Source: Aquimarina sp. Aq107 (lineage in GTDB: Bacteria; Bacteroidota; Bacteroidia; Flavobacteriales; Flavobacteriaceae). From it: a DNA stretch of 64,000 nucleotides. Positions 43,908 to 53,655 of the stretch are shown piece by piece. Position 1 is the first letter of the stretch; every line of letters starts with the position of its first letter. The stretch spans positions 2,838,501 through 2,902,500 of the forward strand of contig NZ_OX030782.1 of the NCBI RefSeq assembly GCF_943733665.1, given 5' to 3'. A program made the translations under genes and the position numbers. The notes beneath the pieces were generated by a model, which worked only from the letters and a program-made list of their open reading frames with translations, was not told the DNA's origin and made no database searches.

Positions 43908-44348
43908 AATTTTAAATTTTGCGTTAAGTTTTAATTTTAGTTTTAAATTAAATGTTGAGTTCTAATAAAATTAGACTTACAAAATTATAGATTAATCACA
44001 ACAACGAAATACGGTAAACACACAACGACCAAAGGGTAACACTCTATCTATCTCCCATGAATACTACAAAAAATATCTTTTTTTTAAATAACGCAACACG
44101 ATTGCATTATTGAAGATCAATAGATTAAACAACAAATATAAATTTTAAAAAAAGAAAAAAATAAAGGGAAATTACCCTTATAAAAAACATCAAAAATGAG
44201 TAGTTTTAACACTTAATTAACTGTTAATTGGTAAAAAAATAAAATTTATTAAGACTAAATCTAAAGAATTTAAACAGATATGCTCTTAATAAATTATTCA
44301 ATTTTCATATTTCATCCTATAAAGCTCCAAATTATGACTTAAGACTAG
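43908..44348. other. AT-rich intergenic region with a Zur-like half-match
   Basis: This 441-nt gap has no open frame of note. Near the subtilase gene, CAAAATTA (43980-43987) read leftward gives a possible -7 element, TAATTTTG. At 44092-44106, CGCAACACGATTGCA resembles the Zur-like operator with two arm mismatches, but it lies over 100 nt upstream of that -7. The remainder is A/T tracts. Confidence 0.5.
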
Positions 44349-44867
44349 TCATTGACTTTTATACAATTCCAAAACATTTTCGAGATCTGTTTTATCATTA
44401 ATTTCGTAGAAATAATTAAGCTGCCATTTTTGGGTTCGTTGGGCTTGTTTACTTTTGGTAATATCCCATTTAGGATATACTCTAAATGCTCTTTTTCCTT
44501 CTTTTATTTCTGTAGATACAATTCCCTTTTTTATCAATAAAGGCTTTGGAAATACAAACTGCCCTAATTTATTCTCTTTACTTACATTAACAATATAGAA
44601 GTCTATTTCATCAGATTCATGATACGGTTCGATAGGTCCGTTCTCTTTTCGTTTCCAAAAAGTTACGAATTGTCCCACTTTTTTTGGTGTAACTTTAGCA
44701 GTTCTACTTAGAACATTTTGTCCATTAAGGGTAAATCGGCAAGCACAATATTCTTGACTTTCAGTTTCTTTTACATATTCTAAAATTTCTAGAGAACATC
44801 TATCATACACTTTCTTTTTTATCTGACTAAGATTATCATCCATGCGTTCAACTTTATTTATTTTCAA
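44349..44867 (-). CDS. MepB-family protein
   Basis: A 172-residue cytoplasmic protein of the MepB family. The family is indicated by the conserved stretches VGQFVTFWKRKENGPIEPY, ESDEIDFYIVNV, GQFVFPKPLLIKKGIVS and KGKRAFRVYP-like GKRAFRVYPKWD. The family is named after a staphylococcal gene beside the MepA efflux pump, and its biochemical function is unknown. An internal Met eight residues in (start at 44843) is an equally good start. It probably heads no operon here; the VOC gene upstream ends 68 nt away. Confidence 0.82.
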   Translation of the reverse strand: MKINKVERMDDNLSQIKKKVYDRCSLEILEYVKETESQEYCACRFTLNGQNVLSRTAKVTPKKVGQFVTFWKRKENGPIEPYHESDEIDFYIVNVSKENKLGQFVFPKPLLIKKGIVSTEIKEGKRAFRVYPKWDITKSKQAQRTQKWQLNYFYEINDKTDLENVLELYKSQ

Positions 44868-44935
44868 TTCTTAAGATAATTAATAATATAAGTTATAATC
44901 CCGTTTTGTTTGTATTAAGTAGATATGAATGGCCC

Positions 44936-45349
44936 TTATTTAAAAATATCATGATCCTTATTAAATGTTTTAAACTCAATAGGATTCTTACTAAAATCTA
45001 AAATAAACATGGTTTGTTGTTCCCCTTTTTTATTTTGATATCTTTTTTGAGGTTTAAAAATAAAATCTACTTTATGATCTTCTAATCTATTTTTTATATC
45101 CTGAAATACCTTGTTATCTAAAATACAACCAAAATGCGGAATTGGGACTTTAAGGTTCTCTACTATTCCGCAATAATCTAATTCAGGTATATTATCTGAT
45201 ACGTGAGCTGAAAGTTGATGTCCAAAAAAATTAAAATCTACCCAATGTTCCGTTTGTCTTCCTAATTCGGAACCTAGTACGGTATGATAGAACGCTATGG
45301 TACTTTCTATATCTTTTACCTTAAATGCTAAATGAAACTTTGTATCCAT
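44936..45349 (-). CDS. VOC-family (glyoxalase/bleomycin-resistance fold) protein
   Basis: A 137-residue protein with the vicinal-oxygen-chelate fold of two beta-alpha-beta-beta-beta modules. His6 in FHLAFKV, the GHQLSAHV segment and a Glu near the C-terminus (NPIEFKTF) are the likely metal ligands. The family includes dioxygenases, isomerases and resistance proteins, and the substrate here cannot be assigned. It starts 4 nt after the dehydrogenase stop, which suggests co-transcription. Confidence 0.8.
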   Translation of the reverse strand: MDTKFHLAFKVKDIESTIAFYHTVLGSELGRQTEHWVDFNFFGHQLSAHVSDNIPELDYCGIVENLKVPIPHFGCILDNKVFQDIKNRLEDHKVDFIFKPQKRYQNKKGEQQTMFILDFSKNPIEFKTFNKDHDIFK

Positions 45350-45353
45350 ATTA

Positions 45354-46283
45354 CTAATACCCTTTATTTAACGAAACCATATTTAACAGTTCTCTATTAT
45401 CTAAAAACCTCCTGTAATTTTCTACAATTTGATTTGCTGCACTTTCTACATTAGTTAAACTTGCCACATGTGGTGTTATTTGAATTTTGGGATGCTTCCA
45501 AAAAAGATGCTCTTTTGGTAATGGTTCTGTTCTAAAAACATCAAGAAAAGCTCCAGCCAGTTCATTAGTATCAAGTAACTCTATTAAATCATTTTCTACC
45601 AAATGCTCACCTCTTCCTACATTAATAAAAAATGCATCGGCAGCTAGTTTTCTTAAGGTTTTTCTGTTTATAATATCTCTAGTCTCATCAGTTAAAGGCA
45701 ATAGATTAATCAAAACATCAGATTGACTTAAACAAGAATCAAATGCATCAACTCCATTGAAACTTTTTACTCCAGAAATTTCTTTTCTCGAATTACTCCA
45801 TCCTTTTACGGTAAATCCTAAATCAGCAAATTCTTTAGCTACGTATCCTCCAATACTACCTAAACCCAAAATTGTAATGGTTGTATTTTTAATAGATTTA
45901 TATTCTTTTTGATCCCAAATTCTCTTTTCTTGTTGTTGTATATATGTTTTAGTATTCTTTAATTGTGCAAGTACAATAGTTAACAAAAACTCCCACATAT
46001 CAATAGACAATTTCATATCCACAATTCTAGTAACAACAATGTTTTCTGCAATTGTTTGCGAATTAGTAATATGATCTATGGAAGCTCCCACAGATTGGAT
46101 AACTTTGATGTTTGGAAACTTTTTCAGAATGTCTTTTTCTGGTTTCCAGCAAATAACAAAATCTACGGCAGCTACATCTTTTACCTTTGGATATACTTCA
46201 ATACTGGTAGTAGCTATTTTTTTAGTTAACACCTTCTTCCAAGGTTCTGGATCTTTATTATTAAAAATTATAAGAATACTCAT
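45354..46283 (-). CDS. D-2-hydroxyacid dehydrogenase (GhrA-like)
   Basis: A 309-residue NAD(P)-dependent oxidoreductase, probably a glyoxylate/hydroxypyruvate reductase. The Rossmann motif GLGSIGGYVAKEF lies near residue 137. The catalytic Arg is in NVGRGEHLVE, the Glu in FRTEPLPKEH and the His in ITPHVASL. The start is ATG 46283 (MSILIIFNNKD), since the longer frame from 46313 adds ten residues not expected for the fold. It is divergent from the Lrp/AsnC regulator gene, which may control it. Confidence 0.87.
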   Translation of the reverse strand: MSILIIFNNKDPEPWKKVLTKKIATTSIEVYPKVKDVAAVDFVICWKPEKDILKKFPNIKVIQSVGASIDHITNSQTIAENIVVTRIVDMKLSIDMWEFLLTIVLAQLKNTKTYIQQQEKRIWDQKEYKSIKNTTITILGLGSIGGYVAKEFADLGFTVKGWSNSRKEISGVKSFNGVDAFDSCLSQSDVLINLLPLTDETRDIINRKTLRKLAADAFFINVGRGEHLVENDLIELLDTNELAGAFLDVFRTEPLPKEHLFWKHPKIQITPHVASLTNVESAANQIVENYRRFLDNRELLNMVSLNKGY

Positions 46284-46401
46284 GGACAAGAATTTTACAC
46301 AAAGGTATAGCAAAGCCTACATACCAAAAAGTTGAATCGTCGAAAAATAATTATATTTACCATTGAAAAAATTAATTTAAAAACAAAAAACCATCGATTC
46401 T

Positions 46402-46812
46402 ATGATAGATGCTATAGATAAGCAGTTATTAGATATTTTAACAAATAACTCTAGACTATCATTTGCTGATTTAGGGAGAACTATAAATTTATCTCCTTCA
46501 TCTGTTAGAGAAAGAGTTCAAAAGATGGAAGATTTAGGTGTAATCCAAAAGTATAGTATTCAAATTGATCATAGTAAACTTGGATACGATTTAGAAGCTT
46601 TTATATTGCTTAAAGTTTTTCCCGGACAATTAGCACATATTCTTAAAATAATTAAAGACTTTCCTGAAGTTAAAGAAGCACATCGTATTACGGGAAACCA
46701 AAATATTCATCTAAAAGTTGTAGTAAAAAATCAGACTTCTTTACAAGGATTATTAGATAAACTAATGATTCATGGAGATACTAATACATTCCTTATTTTA
46801 TCCGAAGTTTAA
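46402..46812 (+). CDS. Lrp/AsnC-family transcriptional regulator
   Basis: A 136-residue regulator with an N-terminal winged helix (LSFADLGRTINLSPSSVRERVQ at about 17-38) and a C-terminal RAM ligand-binding domain ending in VKNQTSLQGLLDKLM. It is divergent from the hydroxyacid dehydrogenase and may respond to an amino acid or keto acid related to that enzyme. A weak promoter-like TATATTTA (46352-46359) with TTG 17 nt upstream lies in the gap. Confidence 0.9.
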   Translation: MIDAIDKQLLDILTNNSRLSFADLGRTINLSPSSVRERVQKMEDLGVIQKYSIQIDHSKLGYDLEAFILLKVFPGQLAHILKIIKDFPEVKEAHRITGNQNIHLKVVVKNQTSLQGLLDKLMIHGDTNTFLILSEV

Positions 46813-46942
46813 TACTGTTCTTTCTCTGACATCACTTATATAATATAAGTACAGTATCTTATTCTATAGAATCTTTAACTACCTTTGTTTTTGATTAAAA
46901 ACCATCCTTTAATTATATTTAGAGCAACTAAAAACACCATTA

Positions 46943-48217
46943 ATGTCTTACTCCCAGAGCCTTTTAAATTTTATAGATTCGAGTTCTACCTCTTTTCACG
47001 TGGTTTCTAACTTAAAAAAAGAATTGATTTCTCAGAGCTATCAGGAATTACAAGAGCAGGATACCTGGGATCTAAAGAAAGAAGAAAAGTATTTTGTAAC
47101 TAGAGCTGATGGCTCGATCATAGTATTTAGAACTCCTAAAAAATGGTCTAATGATTATTCTTTTAAAATTATCGGTGCGCATACAGATTCGCCTTGTCTT
47201 AAAATAAAGAACAATCCTGTTTCTACAAAAGAAGGATATCAATTATTAAATATTGAAATCTATGGAGGTGTTTTATTAAGTAGTTGGTTTGATAGAGACC
47301 TTTATTTTGGCGGTAGATTAATTATAGAAAATGAAAGTGGAGAATTAGAACAAAAACTTATTACGGTAGAAAAAAAAATAAGAATCCCTCGTTTGGCTAT
47401 TCATTTAGATCGAGAGGTTAATAAAAAAGGATTTACTCCCAACCCGCAAGAACATATGTTTCCTATTATTGGGCTTTCTAATGACATCAATTTTGAAAAT
47501 TGGTTAAAGGAAGAAACTGGAGTATCTGGAACCATTCTGAGTTGGGATTTATTTTTATTTGATGCAGAAAAATCAAGTTTTGGAGGTATCCACGATGAAT
47601 TTATTTATGCACCTAGATTAGATAATTTAGCAAGTGTCCACGCCTCTTTTGAAGCGTTAAAACAATCTACCATTACTGATAATGAAATCCAAATGGCTGT
47701 TTATTTTCAGCATGAAGAAATCGGTTCTGAATCACAAAATGGAGCAAATTCTAATTTTTTAGAAACTACACTAAAACGTATTCATTCTTTTACTTCTGCT
47801 AAGGAAGAGAACTATTTTCAAGCAGTGGCACGTTCCTTTTTTATTTCAGCAGATATGGCACACGCAGTACATCCGAACTACATAGTAAAACACGATGCCA
47901 ATCATAAACCGATGATTAGTGCTGGTCCAGTAATTAAAAGTAATGCTAATATGCGTTACGCCACAGATGCATTTTCTATAGCTAAATTTAAACAATGGTG
48001 TAAAAAAGCAAATGTTCCGTTTCAGGATTTTTGTAGTAGAAATGATATCGGTTGTGGTTCTACTATAGGGCCTATGGTTGCATCAAATATTGGAATGCCA
48101 ACCATTGATGTTGGAAACCCAATGTTATCAATGCATAGTATCAGAGAAATGTGCGGTACACAAGATCACGAATATATTATTAAAGTTTTTACAGAGTTTT
48201 ATAAAACCTCATCTTAG
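46943..48217 (+). CDS. M18-family aminopeptidase
   Basis: A 424-residue zinc aminopeptidase of the ApeB/aspartyl-aminopeptidase family. Metal and catalytic segments are GAHTDSPCLKIK, PRLDNLASVHA, QHEEIGSESQNGA, SADMAHAVHPNY and LSMHSIREMCG. No signal peptide is seen, so it acts on cytoplasmic peptides with acidic or neutral N-termini. A -7 like TACCTTTG lies at 46880-46887. It is monocistronic and convergent with a lipoprotein gene 5 nt beyond its stop. Confidence 0.92.
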   Translation: MSYSQSLLNFIDSSSTSFHVVSNLKKELISQSYQELQEQDTWDLKKEEKYFVTRADGSIIVFRTPKKWSNDYSFKIIGAHTDSPCLKIKNNPVSTKEGYQLLNIEIYGGVLLSSWFDRDLYFGGRLIIENESGELEQKLITVEKKIRIPRLAIHLDREVNKKGFTPNPQEHMFPIIGLSNDINFENWLKEETGVSGTILSWDLFLFDAEKSSFGGIHDEFIYAPRLDNLASVHASFEALKQSTITDNEIQMAVYFQHEEIGSESQNGANSNFLETTLKRIHSFTSAKEENYFQAVARSFFISADMAHAVHPNYIVKHDANHKPMISAGPVIKSNANMRYATDAFSIAKFKQWCKKANVPFQDFCSRNDIGCGSTIGPMVASNIGMPTIDVGNPMLSMHSIREMCGTQDHEYIIKVFTEFYKTSS

Positions 48218-48222
48218 ATATA

Positions 48223-48792
48223 TTAGTCTTGGGATCTTACATCCATTAATGCTTCATACATTGCATCAAGAAAATCTTGTTGTTTTTTATCATCCTTATC
48301 ATAGCGCTGGTACAGCACGCTGCAACCTTCTACATCTAATATATTAGAATTATTAAAAGACCAGTCATCTCTATTCTTTACGGTGATACCAAGATCACAA
48401 CCTTCTTCTTTCCATTTTTTGTAAAATATAGTTTCATTATCAGGTGCTACTTCAAAATTCGCATACACACTATACCCGCTCATATCTTTATTATAAAACT
48501 TATGAATAGCATTTATTGGTACACCTCCCCAATTTATTGTTTTGTTCTCTGGTAACCTAAAACCAGTAAGGTATTTTTCATTAAGTATTGAGCCTTGTTC
48601 TCCTTTTTTAAGGAAGTGTTTTTCATATTCTAACTTGGTTCCTTCTGGTATTGTTATTCCTTTAACCGTAACCTGTTCTGTAGCTATAAAAAAAGGATTG
48701 TTAGGGCGCGGACCATTAGGATTTAGGGTAAGATTACAGGCCGTAAGAAAACTTATAATTGTTACGATAAAAGATAGTTTTAGGAGCTTCAT
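48223..48792 (-). CDS. Hypothetical lipoprotein
   Basis: A 189-residue protein with a lipoprotein signal (lipobox ending at Cys19, FLTAC). I do not recognise the mature part. It has two later Cys (EEGCDLG and VEGCSVL) that could form a disulfide, and a basic/acidic C-terminal helix. It stands alone, tail-to-tail with the M18 gene. Confidence 0.75.
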   Translation of the reverse strand: MKLLKLSFIVTIISFLTACNLTLNPNGPRPNNPFFIATEQVTVKGITIPEGTKLEYEKHFLKKGEQGSILNEKYLTGFRLPENKTINWGGVPINAIHKFYNKDMSGYSVYANFEVAPDNETIFYKKWKEEGCDLGITVKNRDDWSFNNSNILDVEGCSVLYQRYDKDDKKQQDFLDAMYEALMDVRSQD

Positions 48793-48920
48793 GAGTTGTT
48801 ATCTATTTTTTTTAGTAGAAAAATAATATTCATATAAAAATAAGGAAAATGTATACAACCACTATAATTTTAAACTTCCGTTATTTTTATTCTTATTAGA
48901 AACAAATCATTGCTAAACGC

Positions 48921-50309
48921 TTACTTTTTCTGCAGTGCTTTTTTTAAGTTTTCTTGATATACGGAAAGATCAGGAGAGTTGTCAGTCTTTGCAAGCTCTA
49001 CTGCTTTTTTATAATTTTTTATAGACTCATCATAGTTCCCCAGATTCATTAACCCTTCTGCGTAGCTATCAAATCCATTTGCTGATTGTGGATGTAAAAT
49101 AGTATTGGACTTAAATATACAGACTGCAATTTTTGGTTTTTTATGTTCTATCATGTATTGATATCCTAATGCGTTAATTTCCCATTCTTCAATAAATCCT
49201 TTTTCTTTACATTTTTTTAAAGTAGCTAATATATTTTTTTCAGAATTCACTTCATCATACTTGTCTAATTTTGATAAAAGATCAATGAAAGTATTAGTGT
49301 ATAATTCTTTTAAATTCTCTCTATATTGATCCGCTCCTTCTTTTGCTAATTCATGTGCTTTACTATATGAATCATCTTTACTTACTTTAATTTCAGGAAC
49401 TACACCTACGCCTTCCCAATTTGTTTTAGTAATCGGATTAATCGCTTTTCCAGTTGGAATAAAAACACTTAAAAATTCATTAATTGGAATGGTACCACCT
49501 GGATTAGCACCTCCTCCTGTAGTTTGACCTATAATAGTCGCTCGCTTTTGTGTTTGCATATTATATGAAAACTCTTCAGCACCAGAAAATGTTCTTTTAC
49601 TTGTAATTACAAATAAAGGAACATCTATCATTTTTTTTCCATCTACTTTATCAAGTGTATGAAAATCGATTGTTCTATCACCTTCTCTGAAATAAAGGCT
49701 GTTTAAGTGAATATCCCCTTTAAAAAAATAACTACATAAATATTGAACCATCTCAGGATCTCCACCACCATTTTTACTTAAGTCAATTATTACCGCATCT
49801 GTATTTCTGATAAGTTTCATGTAAGCATCTGCAATTATTTTTCCTTCTTTAAAGTAAGTAAAACCTCTTAAATCCAAATACCCTACATTTCCTTCAAGGA
49901 TTTTAACATTATTAAATCCAGCATTGTATTCTTTTTTTCTTTTGAGGTTAAAAATCTTCTCTTCAATAAGTCGTTCTGGAGTCATCGCGGGAGCTTCATA
50001 TGGAGGCTGACTCATAATTTTCATATGCTTATCATTATTGATAGATTGTACCGATTCTGTTAGAGCAGTAGCAAAACTTTCATTAGATGTAAACTGATCA
50101 AAGTGTCCTTTATTAAGTTGTTCCTTTACATGTTCCTCTGTCTTTTTTGCAATATCAGGGAAGACGTACTTATCATTCATCAAATTAGACAAGGTATTAA
50201 TAACCTCTTTTTTATATTCTATACTTAACTCACTATCCTGTGAATAACTACTAAAACGACATAGTGATAGGATTAAAAAAAGAAAAATGTATTTACGAAT
50301 TACCATCAT
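48921..50309 (-). CDS. S41-family peptidase with C-terminal TPR
   Basis: A 462-residue secreted protease with a signal peptide (about 1-24, ending SSYSQ). An N-terminal helical IRBP-like domain (about 30-110) precedes the S41 catalytic domain. The nucleophile Ser lies in SKRTFSGAEEFSY and the block TTGGGANPGG follows. At the C-terminus lies a tetratricopeptide-like repeat (GNYDESIKNYKKAVELAK). The PDZ of CtpA is not evident, so it belongs to the retinoid-binding-protein-like branch of S41. It is divergent from nothing and co-directional with the AraC gene 86 nt upstream. Confidence 0.88.
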   Translation of the reverse strand: MMVIRKYIFLFLILSLCRFSSYSQDSELSIEYKKEVINTLSNLMNDKYVFPDIAKKTEEHVKEQLNKGHFDQFTSNESFATALTESVQSINNDKHMKIMSQPPYEAPAMTPERLIEEKIFNLKRKKEYNAGFNNVKILEGNVGYLDLRGFTYFKEGKIIADAYMKLIRNTDAVIIDLSKNGGGDPEMVQYLCSYFFKGDIHLNSLYFREGDRTIDFHTLDKVDGKKMIDVPLFVITSKRTFSGAEEFSYNMQTQKRATIIGQTTGGGANPGGTIPINEFLSVFIPTGKAINPITKTNWEGVGVVPEIKVSKDDSYSKAHELAKEGADQYRENLKELYTNTFIDLLSKLDKYDEVNSEKNILATLKKCKEKGFIEEWEINALGYQYMIEHKKPKIAVCIFKSNTILHPQSANGFDSYAEGLMNLGNYDESIKNYKKAVELAKTDNSPDLSVYQENLKKALQKK

Positions 50310-50395
50310 TGTTTTTAGATTTTTAAACGAAATTAAAAAATAGAATTTTTATAAAATTGTAAAAAAGTAAATGGTAAACAATAACCTCAAACATG

Positions 50396-51262
50396 TTATC
50401 TTATAATAGGATCGTATTGATTGGTAAATCGTTTTGCAATATTAAGGTTTGCAATTTCTACCAAGTTTGATTTTTGAGCAAAAAACTTAAATGGTGTTAT
50501 CTTAAAAATTGCATTGAAATCTTTAATAAAATGTGCCTGATCATAAAACCCGGCCTCTAAACCTATAGAAGTCAGATTCATGTCAGGAAATTCTTTTCTT
50601 AGTTGAAGTATTCTATTCATTCTCCATATTTGTGAAACCTTTTTTGGAGAAAGCCCTACTTTATTTATGAAATGTTTATGTAAAGTAACTTTACTTACAT
50701 TAAATTCTTCAAACAATTCACTGATCTGTATACTACCATGTCTAAACATTATATAGTTTAACTGAGCTCTTAAACTTTCATCTACTGACATTGTTTTTGA
50801 TAACAAACCATTAATGAATTCATTAATAAGTTGTTCTTGTATTGCAGTTTTACTTTCCATAGAAATTCTTTGGATAAGTAAGTGTGCTATATTATCAAGA
50901 GAGAAAATATTTTCTAAATTAACTATAGTATCATTAAAATCTATGAGTGGATTCTTAATAAGATTTGCAAAAGCAAATGGTTTAAATCTTATTCCTGTAA
51001 TATTAACAGCTTTTTTAGACTTAAAACTTAATGAAGTATTTGTTTGTCCAATAAAGTAAGCGCCGGGATTTAAACGTTTCCACTTGGTGTGCAAACTACT
51101 TCTTACAATACATTGAGAATCAATAAATATTATATTAAATGTACAAGTTGGCAGAAACATTTCTAAAGGATTACCTGTTGGTTGTTTCTCAAAAAAAACA
51201 TGCCAATAACTTTCTATATGATGAGAAAATAAATGATCTGGTAATGTTTCTTTGTATTCCAT
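50396..51262 (-). CDS. AraC-family transcriptional regulator
   Basis: A 288-residue regulator with a DUF6597-type N-terminal domain (about 1-140) and a C-terminal HTH_18 AraC domain (about 175-270). HTH motifs are QISELFEEFNVSKVTLHKHF and LTSIGLEAGFYDQAHFIKDF. The effector is unknown. It may regulate the S41 gene 86 nt downstream. Confidence 0.88.
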   Translation of the reverse strand: MEYKETLPDHLFSHHIESYWHVFFEKQPTGNPLEMFLPTCTFNIIFIDSQCIVRSSLHTKWKRLNPGAYFIGQTNTSLSFKSKKAVNITGIRFKPFAFANLIKNPLIDFNDTIVNLENIFSLDNIAHLLIQRISMESKTAIQEQLINEFINGLLSKTMSVDESLRAQLNYIMFRHGSIQISELFEEFNVSKVTLHKHFINKVGLSPKKVSQIWRMNRILQLRKEFPDMNLTSIGLEAGFYDQAHFIKDFNAIFKITPFKFFAQKSNLVEIANLNIAKRFTNQYDPIIR

Positions 51263-51655
51263 TTTTAATATATAACTATTATATGCCTTCTAGTTTTATT
51301 CTTAAATAAAATCTTAAAACAAATTCTAACTTATTGACACTAGATTATACACCATTGTTGCTAGTACTAGCGAATTATTTACCTAAAATTAAGTTTTATA
51401 CTTCACAATTTACATCATCTTCTATATTCGTGCTAAAAATAGTGATGTATAACCTTTTTCATAATTTGATTTTTCTATAATTTCCAATACCATAAGAAAC
51501 TAATAAACAATAAAAATGTTCTAATTAATTTCAAAATGAGTGGTTTATATCCGTTTTAAAACTCATCAAAAATGAAGCCAGTTTAGAATAAACTATTTAG
51601 ATAATAATACCGTTGATAACAGAGAAATCTTTCAACCCTTTAAATGGTCTTAGAT
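51263..51655. other. Intergenic region without a gene
   Basis: 393 nt of AT-rich sequence with no open frame of note. GCTAGTACTAGC (51360-51371) is a perfect 12-nt palindrome about 100 nt upstream of the AraC gene and could be an operator. I see no other structure. Confidence 0.5.
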
Positions 51656-53218
51656 TTAGTCTGCAAATTGTACTCTTATAAGAGGGCTTTTTAAAAAACT
51701 TAAGAGTACTTTGCTATTCATATGGAAGCTAGCAGCAATTGACTCTGTAAAGTTTTTTAGTTCAATTATTTTTTCTGAGTCGTAATAGACCCCATTCATA
51801 AATACTCCATCAATTGTACTAGTATAAGTAATATTTTCTAGAGGATTATGCTGTAACAAAACCAAATCGGCTACTTTTCCTTTTTCTATACTCCCATAAA
51901 AATCTTCTTTTTCTGCATACTTAGCAGGCACTATTGTAGCACTTTGCAGAGCTTCAAGGTTTGTTAATCCACTTTTTGTTAACTCCATCAATTCTTCATG
52001 AATACTAAACCCTGCAAATATATACGAATCTGTTACATCTGTTCCCGTCATTATTGGCACTCCGATGCTATTAGCCAATCTCACTTGATTCATTGCTGCT
52101 TTGTAAAAATTTTGGCTTATATCTTTAGTCTGATCATCCATATTTCTTGAAGCATTATTATTAGTATCTATACCCCACCATAACCTTTTTCTAATTCCTG
52201 TTATATATTTTAAATTAGGATTCGCTACATAATTTTCGAGATGTGCATTCGCTTCAAACTTTAGTGTTTGTAGGGTTGGTGTCCAATGTGCATTTTTCGA
52301 TTTCATTAATTTCATAAGCTTAGTAGCTATCTTTAGATCAAATTCATCAACTAACCTTCTCTTCGATTTAGAAAAATAGCTTTTCCAATTATTAGGATTC
52401 TTTAAACTATCTGCTTCCGGAAATGATTCGAACATAAAAATACGCCCATGTTCGAAACTACGTTGTCCTAAATTAACAGCCTCCTCTAAACTAAGAAACA
52501 TTGGTTTATGCCCAGCAATATGCATTTCATACGATGGTGCTTTTTTAGCCAAGGCTTTGTATGATTCTTTTGGTATTTGCTGATATACCTTAATAAAATC
52601 TACCTGTTCTTTTTTATAAAAATGTAACAATGAATCTACTTGTTCTGGGGTATCTAGTTTAAAAAAATCTGGAAATCCATCAGGTACACTAGAAGCTCCA
52701 TCTATTTGATAACTACTTTGTAAAACATATCTAGGCATAATTCTTTTATGCACACTCAATTCAGCATTCCATTGCAACCGTTCTTTACTGCCTACCCAAT
52801 AGCTATCTTTACGATCTAATTGCCCAGACATATCTCTAATTCCTGTAATACCATTGGCTATGTAAAGTGGATGATGTAACCAAGGAGAATGCTGATTTGA
52901 ATGTGTATGCATATCCCATAAACCTGGGATCATATATTTATTAGCACCATCAATTATTAATGAATTAGAATTTTCGACTAAAATTTCTAAACTATCAATG
53001 GCAACAATGATATTATCTTTTATCAGTACATTTCTGTTTTCTAAAACTTGACCAGACTTTACATCTATAATGTTTATTGATTTTATAAGTACGGTATCGT
53101 ACTTTGCCGGAGGAATGAGTTTTGGCATTGGCCAAAAAGCTCCAACCATAATTATTAGTCTTAGAAATAATAAAATACCTAATAAAATTTTCAGAAATTT
53201 AAATAGTTTCTTTTTCAT
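51656..53218 (-). CDS. Membrane-anchored amidohydrolase
   Basis: A 520-residue protein with an N-terminal TM anchor (about 8-28) and an amidohydrolase fold. Metal ligands are His-x-His in DMHTHSNQH, with further His in MHIAGH and FEHGRIF, and the catalytic Asp in TGTDVTD. The small beta-domain wraps around it (IDVKSGQVLENRN and GKVADLVLLQHNP). It resembles imidazolonepropionase-like and prolidase-like amidohydrolases of the periplasm. It is the last gene of a leftward set with NTF2, SDR and tautomerase genes upstream. Confidence 0.85.
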   Translation of the reverse strand: MKKKLFKFLKILLGILLFLRLIIMVGAFWPMPKLIPPAKYDTVLIKSINIIDVKSGQVLENRNVLIKDNIIVAIDSLEILVENSNSLIIDGANKYMIPGLWDMHTHSNQHSPWLHHPLYIANGITGIRDMSGQLDRKDSYWVGSKERLQWNAELSVHKRIMPRYVLQSSYQIDGASSVPDGFPDFFKLDTPEQVDSLLHFYKKEQVDFIKVYQQIPKESYKALAKKAPSYEMHIAGHKPMFLSLEEAVNLGQRSFEHGRIFMFESFPEADSLKNPNNWKSYFSKSKRRLVDEFDLKIATKLMKLMKSKNAHWTPTLQTLKFEANAHLENYVANPNLKYITGIRKRLWWGIDTNNNASRNMDDQTKDISQNFYKAAMNQVRLANSIGVPIMTGTDVTDSYIFAGFSIHEELMELTKSGLTNLEALQSATIVPAKYAEKEDFYGSIEKGKVADLVLLQHNPLENITYTSTIDGVFMNGVYYDSEKIIELKNFTESIAASFHMNSKVLLSFLKSPLIRVQFAD

Positions 53219-53275
53219 TATTATTTGAATCTGTTATCATCTAGACTCTATACTTTAAAAAATGTAACAGCATCT

Positions 53276-53644
53276 TTAGGCTACATGCGTAAAAATTTTG
53301 TTTACAATTTTCCAGTTGTCATTCACTTTCGCTAGCGATAAATAATCATAATAGTTATAGCCTAGCATAGGTACTCGCAGTTTTACCATAGCCACATTTC
53401 CAATAATATCAATCCCTACAACTTCCATTTTAAACATTTCGTTTAAATCATTAAGGCTTTTTCTTTCTTTAACACCATCCAAATATTCTATCACGCTTTT
53501 CTTATAAGGAACTCCGTTTATATCACCATAGATAAATGCACTATCAGTAAAACAAGGAGCTAGTTTATCAACCTCTCCATAAAAAATGCCTTCAAAATAA
53601 TTCGTTATTACATTTTCAATGTCTTTTATATTGTCTTTATACAT
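53276..53644 (-). CDS. NTF2-like (putative lumazine-binding) protein
   Basis: A 122-residue NTF2-fold protein with no signal peptide. The motif NVITNYFEGIFYGEVDKLAPCFTDSA is the cone-forming helix typical of the lumazine-binding/DUF4440 group. Such proteins are isomerase-like, ligand-binding or enzymatic partners of SDRs. It lies 11 nt after the SDR stop and 57 nt before the amidohydrolase, in one apparent operon. Confidence 0.82.
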   Translation of the reverse strand: MYKDNIKDIENVITNYFEGIFYGEVDKLAPCFTDSAFIYGDINGVPYKKSVIEYLDGVKERKSLNDLNEMFKMEVVGIDIIGNVAMVKLRVPMLGYNYYDYLSLAKVNDNWKIVNKIFTHVA

Positions 53645-53655
53645 AATTTCTTTTT

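Noticed and set aside
44340-44362. ATGACT ... AGTCAT stem at the end of the MepB gene
   Set aside because: Six base pairs, no U-tract on either strand; not a convincing terminator.
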